64,000 nt of DNA from assembly GCF_004217315.1 (NCBI RefSeq), contig NZ_SGWR01000002.1, forward strand, positions 116,414 through 180,413, given 5' to 3'. The notes below the pieces were generated by a model, which ran no database searches, was not told the origin of the DNA, and saw only the letters and a list, made by a program, of their open reading frames with translations. The stretch is from Corticibacter populi (GTDB lineage: Bacteria; Pseudomonadota; Gammaproteobacteria; Burkholderiales; Burkholderiaceae_C). Positions 57,399 to 64,000 of the stretch are shown piece after piece. The translations under genes were made by a program, and so were the position numbers. Position 1 is the first letter of the stretch. Each line of letters starts with the position of its first letter.

Positions 57399-59303
57399 TC
57401 AGGCCGGAGGATCGCTGCGGCTGGCAGCAGGCGCCTCCCCGGCGGCGGCGGGCGCCTCGACCCCGGGCTGCAATACGGACGCCTCCGGATCGGGCGCTGC
57501 AATGCCATCGGCGGTATCGGCAGGTCCGGCAGGTCCGGGGACTTCCGCGCCATCAGCAACTGCGGGCGCCGGCGCGGACACACTACTGGCGCTGGCGGCA
57601 CGCGCCGCCTCCAGCGCGTCTTCCAGGCTTTGCACATTGGCCTGCGAGGCACGCAAGCGCTGGCTGGCAGAGACCTCCCACAGATCCAGCTCGGTCACCA
57701 GGTTGCGCAGCGAATCGTCATTGATCAGGTGGCGTCGGCGCAGCACGTATATCTCGTCACGCTCGGCCTGCAGCGCCTTGAGCCGCAACTGCAGCTCCAG
57801 CACCTGCTCGCGCCCGCGCTTGGCCCGGTCGCTGAGCTTGGCCACATCCGGATCGCCTGCCTCCTCCAGAATGGCCAGGCGGTTGCGGTAGTCCTGCGCC
57901 ACCCGCCCTATGGCCGCCACGCGCAATGCCCGCTCGGAAGCGGTGCCCGCCTCGGTATCGACGGCCTGCAGCACCTGCAGCGCCGCATGGCATGCCGCCA
58001 CGCGAGCATGGCGTTCCTCGCGCAGCGAGGGCGGCTCCTTGGGCTGCGGCAGGCCACGCAGCACTATCGGCAGACCGATGCTGGCAATCAGCAGGGTCGC
58101 CAGAATCACCCCGGCAGCCAGCAGCACCACCAGGTCGCGTGCCGGGAAACTGTGGCCGCTGGGCAGCAGCAACGGAATCGACAGAGCGCCGGCGAGCGTG
58201 ACCGCGCCGCGGATGCCCGCCAGCGTCGAGACCAGCGTCAGGCGCCAGGAGGGCTTTTCCGTCATCACGCCCTTGTGGTGCACGGCCAGCAGCGAACCGT
58301 GCACGCCAAAAGCCAGCCACAGCCAGCGCAGGCCCAGCGCCACCGCGGTGATGGCCAGCACGATGCCAATCAATTGCCATTCGTTGTAGATGTTCAGGTG
58401 CATCGCCTCGCGCACCATCGACGGCAGCTGCAGGCCCAGCAGCAGGAAGATGGCGCCGTTGAAGGCCGACTCCACCATCATCCACGCGCCCACGGTCTGC
58501 ATGCGCTCGGAGATGAAGTTGCTGCGGGTGAGGTCGCTGAAGTTGGTGGTCATGCCCGCGGCCACCGCCGCCAGGATGCCCGAGACGCTGGCGCGCTCGC
58601 CCAGGATGTAGGCGGCGAACGGCAGCAGCAGCAAAAGCAGCACCATCTGCGTGGCCACCACGTCGCCCAGGCGGCGCGTGACCACCATGCGCACGTAGCC
58701 GAAGACCCAGCCCAGGGCGCCGCCGACAGCCACGCCGCCCACGGCCATCCAGAGGAAATCCTTGCCGGCCTCGGTCCACGAGAAGGCGCCGGTCATCACG
58801 GCCGCCACCGCGAACTTCAAGGCCACCAGGCCGGATGCATCGTTGAGCAGCGATTCGCCCTCGAGGATGCGCATGGTCTTCTCCGGCATGCCCAGGTTGC
58901 GGGTGATGGCCGAGACGGCCACCGCATCGGTGGGCGAGAGCACCGCCGCCAACGCAAAAGCCACCGGCAACGGCATCGAGGGCACCAGCCAGTGCACGAA
59001 ATAGCCCAGCCCCACCACGGTGAACAGCACCAGCCCGAGCGCCAGCATCAGGATCGGCCGGTACAGCGCAAAGAACTCGCGCTTGGGGATGCGCCAGCCG
59101 TCGGCGAACAGCAGGGGCGGGATGAACAGCAGCAGGAACAGCTCCGGATCGAAGCCGATGTGCAGGCCCGTCTGCGGCCAGGCCAGCGCCGCGCCCAGCG
59201 CGATCTGCAGCAGCGGCAGCGGAATGGCGGTGACATAGCGCGAGACCAGGCCCGATACCGCTCCGAACATCAGCACCAGCAAGACGATTTCAACGGTATG
59301 CAT
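57399..59303 (-). CDS. CPA1-family Na+/H+ (cation/proton) antiporter with long C-terminal tail
   Basis: 634 residues from the ATG at 59303. About 12 membrane helices (residues 1-415) include the CPA1 signatures: [34 protein letters not shown] with the transport aspartate, and [22 protein letters not shown]. Next is a cytoplasmic helical domain of about 120 residues ([17 protein letters not shown]...[11 protein letters not shown]) and an Ala/Pro-rich, probably disordered tail of about 65 residues. It exports Na+ or K+ in exchange for protons. The gene is inserted between catabolic genes on the opposite strand and seems unrelated to them. Confidence 0.93.
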   Translation of the reverse strand: MHTVEIVLLVLMFGAVSGLVSRYVTAIPLPLLQIALGAALAWPQTGLHIGFDPELFLLLFIPPLLFADGWRIPKREFFALYRPILMLALGLVLFTVVGLGYFVHWLVPSMPLPVAFALAAVLSPTDAVAVSAITRNLGMPEKTMRILEGESLLNDASGLVALKFAVAAVMTGAFSWTEAGKDFLWMAVGGVAVGGALGWVFGYVRMVVTRRLGDVVATQMVLLLLLLPFAAYILGERASVSGILAAVAAGMTTNFSDLTRSNFISERMQTVGAWMMVESAFNGAIFLLLGLQLPSMVREAMHLNIYNEWQLIGIVLAITAVALGLRWLWLAFGVHGSLLAVHHKGVMTEKPSWRLTLVSTLAGIRGAVTLAGALSIPLLLPSGHSFPARDLVVLLAAGVILATLLIASIGLPIVLRGLPQPKEPPSLREERHARVAACHAALQVLQAVDTEAGTASERALRVAAIGRVAQDYRNRLAILEEAGDPDVAKLSDRAKRGREQVLELQLRLKALQAERDEIYVLRRRHLINDDSLRNLVTELDLWEVSASQRLRASQANVQSLEDALEAARAASASSVSAPAPAVADGAEVPGPAGPADTADGIAAPDPEASVLQPGVEAPAAAGEAPAASRSDPPA

Positions 59304-59374
59304 GGCTTGGCAGGGAAAGAATCCATCAAGATGAAACAACACCGGCTTGCCCGCAAGCCAGCGAGGAAGAAAAC

Positions 59375-60982
59375 ATGGCTATTTTGAACTCAAAAATCAC
59401 CCCCCGCGCCGCCGACTTCCAGGCCAGCGCCCACGCCATGCGCGCGCTGGTCGATGACCTGAACCGCCAGTTCAGCACCATCGAACAAGGCGGCGGCGAA
59501 GCCGCGCGCGCCAGGCACCTGGCACGCGGCAAACTGCTGCCGCGCGACCGCGTGCAGGCGCTGCTCGATCCGGGCTCGCCATTCCTGGAGGTCGCCCCGC
59601 TGGCCGCCCTCCACATGTACGACGGCGCCGCACCCGGCGCCGGGCTGATCTGCGGCATCGGCCGCATCGAAGGCGTCGAGTGCATGGTGGTCTGCAACGA
59701 CGCCACCGTCAAAGGCGGCACCTACTACCCGATGACGGTGAAAAAGCATTTGCGCGCGCAGGAGATCGCGCAGCAGAACCGCCTGCCCTGCGTGTACCTG
59801 GTCGACTCCGGCGGTGCCAACCTGCCCAACCAGGACGAGGTCTTCCCCGACCGCGACCACTTCGGCCGCATCTTCTACAACCAGGCCAACCTGAGCGCGC
59901 AAGGCATCGCGCAGATCGCCGTAGTGATGGGCAGTTGCACCGCCGGCGGTGCCTACGTGCCGGCGATGAGCGACGAGACCATCATCGTCAGGAACCAGGG
60001 CACCATCTTCCTGGGCGGCCCGCCGCTGGTCAAAGCCGCCACCGGCGAGGTCGTCAGCAGTGAAGACCTGGGCGGCGGCGACGTGCATACCCGCCTCTCG
60101 GGCGTCGCCGACTATCTGGCGCAAAACGACACGCATGCGCTGGCAATCGCGCGCGAGAAGGTCAAGAACCTGCAGTGGAGCAAACCCGCCCACCCCGCCG
60201 ATGCCGCACCCAAGCCGCCGCGCTTTGCCGGCGAAGAGCTGTACGGCATCATCCCGACCGACACCCGCAAGCCTTTTGACGTGCGCGAGATCATCGCCCG
60301 CATCGTCGACGACAGCGATTTCGACGAGTTCAAGGCGCGCTTTGGCAGCACGCTGGTGACCGGCTTTGCCCGCATCGAAGGCATGCTGGTGGGCATCATC
60401 GCCAACAACGGCATCCTGTTCTCCGAGAGCGCGCAAAAGGGCGCCCACTTCATCGAGCTGTGCTGCCAGCGCAAGATTCCGCTGGTGTTCTTGCAGAACA
60501 TCACCGGCTTCATGGTCGGGCGCAAGTACGAAAACGAAGGCATCGCCCGCCACGGCGCCAAGATGGTCACGGCGGTGGCGACGGCCAACGTGCCGAAGTT
60601 CACCGTCATCATCGGCGGCAGCTTCGGCGCCGGCAACTACGGCATGTGCGGGCGCGCCTACTCGCCGCGCTTCCTGTGGATGTGGCCCAACGCGCGCATC
60701 AGCGTGATGGGTGGCGAGCAGGCCGCCAGCGTGCTCGCCACCGTCAAGCGCGACGGCATCGAAGGCAAGGGCGGGCAATGGACCGCCGAAGAGGAGGAAG
60801 CCTTCAAGGCGCCGATTCGCGACCAGTACGAAGCGCAAGGCCATCCCTACTTCGCCTCGGCCCGCCTGTGGGACGACGGCGTGATCGACCCTGCCGACAC
60901 CCGCCGGGTGCTGGCCCTGGGCCTGTCGGCCAGCCGCAACGCGCCCGTGCCGGACGTGCAGTTCGGCGTGTTCCGCATGTGA
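59375..60982 (+). CDS. liuB: Methylcrotonyl-CoA carboxylase, carboxyltransferase (beta) subunit
   Basis: 535 residues, normal for MccB. Crotonase-like carboxyltransferase halves: [83 protein letters not shown], and [40 protein letters not shown]. The YENEGIA/GAKM segment and length favour methylcrotonyl-CoA over acetyl- or propionyl-CoA. It transfers CO2 from biotin on the alpha subunit (gene at 62859) to 3-methylcrotonyl-CoA in leucine breakdown. GGAAG precedes the ATG. Confidence 0.95.
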   Translation: MAILNSKITPRAADFQASAHAMRALVDDLNRQFSTIEQGGGEAARARHLARGKLLPRDRVQALLDPGSPFLEVAPLAALHMYDGAAPGAGLICGIGRIEGVECMVVCNDATVKGGTYYPMTVKKHLRAQEIAQQNRLPCVYLVDSGGANLPNQDEVFPDRDHFGRIFYNQANLSAQGIAQIAVVMGSCTAGGAYVPAMSDETIIVRNQGTIFLGGPPLVKAATGEVVSSEDLGGGDVHTRLSGVADYLAQNDTHALAIAREKVKNLQWSKPAHPADAAPKPPRFAGEELYGIIPTDTRKPFDVREIIARIVDDSDFDEFKARFGSTLVTGFARIEGMLVGIIANNGILFSESAQKGAHFIELCCQRKIPLVFLQNITGFMVGRKYENEGIARHGAKMVTAVATANVPKFTVIIGGSFGAGNYGMCGRAYSPRFLWMWPNARISVMGGEQAASVLATVKRDGIEGKGGQWTAEEEEAFKAPIRDQYEAQGHPYFASARLWDDGVIDPADTRRVLALGLSASRNAPVPDVQFGVFRM

Positions 60983-60995
60983 GAGGAGTGCCAGC

Positions 60996-61787
60996 ATGTC
61001 CAGCCTGAACATCACACACGGCGGCTATGGCGGCCGCGTCGCCACCATCACCCTGGCCCGCGCCGACATGCGCAATGCCTTCAACGACGAAGTCATTGCC
61101 GAACTCACGGCCGCCTTCACCGGACTGGGCGCACGCAGCGATGTCCGCGCCATCGTGCTGGCAGCCGAGGGCAAGGCCTTCTGCGCCGGCGCCGACCTCA
61201 ACTGGATGCGCAGCATGGCCGACTACACGCGCGAGGAGAACCTCGCCGACGCCGCCAGGCTGGCCGAGATGCTGCGCGTGATCCACACCTGCCCCAAACC
61301 CACGCTGGCACGCGTCCAGGGCGATGTGTACGCCGGAGGCATGGGCCTGGTGGCAGCCTGCGACATCGCCGTGACGGTGGAGTCAGCCGGCTTCTGCCTC
61401 AGCGAGGTCAGGCTCGGGCTGATTCCCGCCACCATCAGCCCTTATGTGATCCGCGCCATGGGCCCGCGCGCCGCGCACCGCTATTTCCTGACTGCCGAGC
61501 GCTTCAGCGCCGCCGAGGCGCTGCGCATCGGCTTCGTGCACGAGGTCGCCGCGGACGCCCAGGCGCTGGATGCCAAGGTGGCCGACATCGCCCAGGCACT
61601 GGCGCAGGCCAGCCCGGCAGCCGTCAAGGCCTGCAAGCGGCTGGTTCGGGACGTGGCCGGCCGCGACATCGACGCGGCACTGATCGCCAGCACCGTCGAA
61701 GGCATTGCCGACATCCGCGCCAGCGACGAAGGAAAGGAGGGTGTGCAGTCCTTCCTGCAGAAACGCCCGCCGCGCTGGCTGGAGTGA
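60996..61787 (+). CDS. liuC: Enoyl-CoA hydratase, probably methylglutaconyl-CoA hydratase
   Basis: 263 residues, crotonase fold. First oxyanion-hole segment AEGKAFCAGADLNWMRSMADY and second PTLARVQGDVYAGGMGLVAACDIAV; further LSEVRLGLIPATISPYVIRAMG. Its position 13 bp after liuB and before the alpha subunit points to hydration of 3-methylglutaconyl-CoA to HMG-CoA, the next step in leucine catabolism. The ATG at 60996 has GAGGAG upstream. A 258-bp gap without recognisable genes follows. Confidence 0.92.
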   Translation: MSSLNITHGGYGGRVATITLARADMRNAFNDEVIAELTAAFTGLGARSDVRAIVLAAEGKAFCAGADLNWMRSMADYTREENLADAARLAEMLRVIHTCPKPTLARVQGDVYAGGMGLVAACDIAVTVESAGFCLSEVRLGLIPATISPYVIRAMGPRAAHRYFLTAERFSAAEALRIGFVHEVAADAQALDAKVADIAQALAQASPAAVKACKRLVRDVAGRDIDAALIASTVEGIADIRASDEGKEGVQSFLQKRPPRWLE

Positions 61788-62045
61788 TGCGCATGGAACG
61801 CGAGACAGCATTCCTGGAACCGGCTGGCCTTCTTTGCCGATACCGAGAAAACCCTTGCGCCGCCGGGCACACAGCGCGGCCTCAGCCCGAGGCAAGGGGC
61901 TGGCGGGGCCGCATGCCGCGCCCAAGCGGGCGTCGCCGGGACAAGCGCCACGGCCATTGGCAGATCACGCTTTCGGCCACCCGGCCCCGCATGCCACGCG
62001 CCAAAGCCAATAATCACGTCTTCCAGCACCCAAACGGAGCGCTCC

Positions 62046-62816
62046 ATGGCCACTGAAGACACCTCGCCAACACGGCAATCCCTGACCGAGCGCGTCATCG
62101 ACGGCTTGCACAGCGCCGGCCTCCACCTCGATGGCGCGGCCGTCCAGGGCACGGCCAGCGAACTCGGCGGCCACGTCGAGAAAGCCCTCGGCAGCATGGA
62201 CATGACCAGCCTGCTGGCACTGGCGGCTGCGCTGGGCTGGGCCAGTGGACTGCGCCTGTACGCCGTGGTGTTTGCCATCGGCCTGGCCGGCTACCTCGAA
62301 TGGCTCACCCTGCCCGGCGCATTGGGCGTCCTGCAAAGCCCGGTCGTGCTGTTCTTCAGCGGCATCATGCTGTTCGCCGAATTCTTCGCCGACAAGATCC
62401 CTGGCCTCGATTCGCTGTGGGACCTGCTGCAAAGCGTCATCCGCGTGCCCGCCGGCGCGGCGCTGGCCGCCTCGGTGTTCGGCGCCGACAACGCCTCGAT
62501 GGCCATGGTCGCGGCGCTGATGGGCGGCACGCTGGCCGCCACCAGCCAGGCTGCCAAAACCACCACGCGCGCGGCCATCAACACCTCGCCCGAGCCGCTC
62601 TCCAACGTCGGCGCCAGCCTGGCCGAGGACGGCGCCAGCATCGGCGCGATCTGGCTGGCGCTGACCAACCCGCTCGTCTTCATCGTCGTGCTGGTGTTCG
62701 CCGTGCTCGGCATGTGGGCCATCACCTGGCTGATGTTCCGCTTCCTGCGCGCAGCCTGGCGGCGTTTCAGGCGCTTCTTCGGCACCGATCCCGCACCGCC
62801 CCATCCATCCCCTTGA
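62046..62816 (+). CDS. DUF4126 family membrane protein
   Basis: 256 residues. The N-terminal ~55 residues are soluble. About five hydrophobic segments follow (LLALAAALGWASGLRLYAVV, residues ~57-75; VVLFFSGIMLFAEFFADKIPGLDSLWD, ~100-125; and the helix pair near 205-235). The motif ADKIPGLDSLWD and the ALMGGTLAATSQAAKTTTRA segment are typical of DUF4126. The C-terminus is basic (FRFLRAAWRRFRRFF). Function unknown. It sits between liuC and the carboxylase alpha gene, 42 bp before the latter. Confidence 0.85.
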   Translation: MATEDTSPTRQSLTERVIDGLHSAGLHLDGAAVQGTASELGGHVEKALGSMDMTSLLALAAALGWASGLRLYAVVFAIGLAGYLEWLTLPGALGVLQSPVVLFFSGIMLFAEFFADKIPGLDSLWDLLQSVIRVPAGAALAASVFGADNASMAMVAALMGGTLAATSQAAKTTTRAAINTSPEPLSNVGASLAEDGASIGAIWLALTNPLVFIVVLVFAVLGMWAITWLMFRFLRAAWRRFRRFFGTDPAPPHPSP

Positions 62817-62858
62817 CAGACTCACACGATTGAACCCGCGCCCAAAAAGGAGACAACC

Positions 62859-64000
62859 ATGTTCAGCAAAATCCTGATCGCGAACAGGGGCGAGATCGCC
62901 TGCCGCGTCGCCGCCACCGCCCACCGCCTGGGCATCCAGACTGTGGCCGTCTACTCCGATGCCGATGCCAAGGCCAAGCATGTGCAGGCCTGTGACGAGG
63001 CCGTGCATGTCGGCGGCAACAGCCCGAAGGAGAGCTACCTGCAGTGGCAGCGCATCATCGATGCCGCCAAGACCACCGGCGCGCAGGCCATCCACCCCGG
63101 CTACGGTTTCCTGAGCGAGAACGAGGAGTTCGCGCAGGCCTGCGCCGATGCCGGCCTGGTCTTCATCGGCCCGCCCGCCTCGGCCATCGCCGCCATGGGC
63201 CTCAAGGCCGAATCCAAGCGGCTGATGGAAAAAGCCAGTGTGCCGCTGGTACCCGGCTACCACGGCGCCGATCAGGACCCCGCACTGCTCAAGGGCGAAG
63301 CCGACCGCATCGGCTACCCGGTGCTGATCAAGGCCAGCGCCGGCGGTGGCGGCAAAGGCATGCGCATCGTCGAGCGAACCGAGGATTTCGATGCCGCGCT
63401 GCAATCGTGCCAGCGCGAGGCCATCAACAGCTTTGGCGACGACAACGTGCTGATCGAAAAATACGTGCAGCGCCCGCGCCATATCGAGATCCAGGTGTTT
63501 GGCGACACGCAGGGCAACGTGGTCTACCTCTTCGAGCGCGACTGCTCGGTGCAGCGCCGCCACCAGAAAGTGCTGGAAGAAGCGCCCGCGCCCGGCATGA
63601 CGCCCGCGCTGCGCCAGCAGATGGGCGAGGCCGCCGTGGCCGCCGCCAAGGCCGTCGGCTATGTGGGGGCAGGCACCGTGGAGTTCATCGTCGAGCAGCC
63701 CGGCGGCTATGACCAGCCCGAGGCGATGCGCTTCTACTTCATGGAGATGAACACCCGCCTGCAGGTCGAACACCCGGTGACCGAGGCCATCACCGGCACA
63801 GACCTCGTCGAATGGCAATTGCGCGTCGCCGCCGGCGAGCCGCTGCCCAAGGCACAGGATGAACTGCAGATCCACGGCCACGCCATCGAGGCGCGCATCA
63901 ACGCGGAGAACCCCGAGAACGACTTCCTGCCCGCCACCGGCCGGCTTGCCATCTACCGCAAACCGCCGGCCAGCAGCTTCAGCGTGGGCGAGGTGCGTGT
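62859..64000 (+). CDS. liuD: Methylcrotonyl-CoA carboxylase, biotin carboxylase (alpha) subunit (3' end outside window)
   Basis: The first ~380 residues are in the window. The ATG at 62859 has AAGGAGA ideally placed. N-terminal [32 protein letters not shown]-grasp loop [36 protein letters not shown], and [15 protein letters not shown] show a complete biotin carboxylase core. The biotinyl domain would lie past the edge. It carboxylates biotin with ATP and bicarbonate; the partner beta subunit is liuB. Propionyl- or acetyl-CoA carboxylase alpha looks similar, so the substrate call rests on context. Confidence 0.93.
   Translation, partial: MFSKILIANRGEIACRVAATAHRLGIQTVAVYSDADAKAKHVQACDEAVHVGGNSPKESYLQWQRIIDAAKTTGAQAIHPGYGFLSENEEFAQACADAGLVFIGPPASAIAAMGLKAESKRLMEKASVPLVPGYHGADQDPALLKGEADRIGYPVLIKASAGGGGKGMRIVERTEDFDAALQSCQREAINSFGDDNVLIEKYVQRPRHIEIQVFGDTQGNVVYLFERDCSVQRRHQKVLEEAPAPGMTPALRQQMGEAAVAAAKAVGYVGAGTVEFIVEQPGGYDQPEAMRFYFMEMNTRLQVEHPVTEAITGTDLVEWQLRVAAGEPLPKAQDELQIHGHAIEARINAENPENDFLPATGRLAIYRKPPASSFSVGEVR

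Overview
The window is high-GC chromosomal DNA from a betaproteobacterium. Burkholderiales, most probably Comamonadaceae, is my reading. It rests on gene content and protein style: a PhaM-type PHA granule protein, a DksA with only one of the four zinc-finger cysteines, a complete dcw cluster running mraZ to ftsZ, a DUF4126 gene among leucine-catabolism genes, and hslVU and dksA beside the dcw cluster. No rRNA, tRNA, CRISPR array, prophage or complete insertion sequence was seen.

Region 1 (1-22.8 kb) is a surface-polysaccharide (capsule-type) locus entered from its middle. It runs from an FkbM methyltransferase with a tandem-repeat coiled coil (cut by the left edge), through a 1112-residue protein with three GT2 domains, glf (UDP-galactofuranose), an alpha/beta hydrolase, a secreted alginate-lyase-like protein, ugd (UDP-glucuronate), a second GT2 enzyme and a NeuD-like acetyltransferase. 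A convergent three-gene operon follows: GT61 with three N-terminal repeats, GT2, and DegT aminotransferase. Then come the precursor genes galU, pgi and kdsA, and kpsC, the beta-Kdo transferase that builds the lipid-linked Kdo primer of ABC-exported capsules. The export genes (kpsMTEDS type) are not in the window and may lie to the left. The part from about 5.8 to 8.1 kb is visibly AT-rich and looks imported.

Region 2 (22.9-40.8 kb, minus strand) is a complete division and cell-wall cluster: mraZ-rsmH-ftsL-ftsI-murE-murF-mraY-murD-ftsW-murG-murC-ddlB-ftsQ-ftsA-ftsZ. Most junctions overlap by four bases (ATGA), implying translational coupling. Upstream of mraZ are four AGTG boxes at an exact 10-bp period, which fits an MraZ operator. 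A 68-codon open frame fills the ftsA-ftsZ gap exactly, and the ftsW-murG junction carries a local duplication.

Region 3 (40.9-55 kb) is housekeeping: hslVU behind a good sigma-32-type promoter, a STAS-domain protein, dksA, a His-rich COG0523 GTPase, phaM, dinB, an orphan metQ-like gene, and an operon rnk - dynamin-like GTPase - mutY. Region 4 (54.3-64 kb) is a leucine/isovalerate (liu-type) catabolic block: an AraC regulator, a divergent acyl-CoA synthetase, the methylcrotonyl-CoA carboxylase beta and alpha subunits, and a methylglutaconyl-CoA hydratase. A CPA1 antiporter and a DUF4126 membrane protein are interleaved, and the carboxylase alpha gene runs off the right edge.

A dispersed repeat with near-identical terminal inverted repeats occurs at about 16.0, 19.5 and 49.5 kb. 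The most interesting candidate for new biology is the methyltransferase with a DNA-identical, six-heptad (42-residue) repeat, which could be a length-variable ruler for polysaccharide chain termination. That function is inference only.
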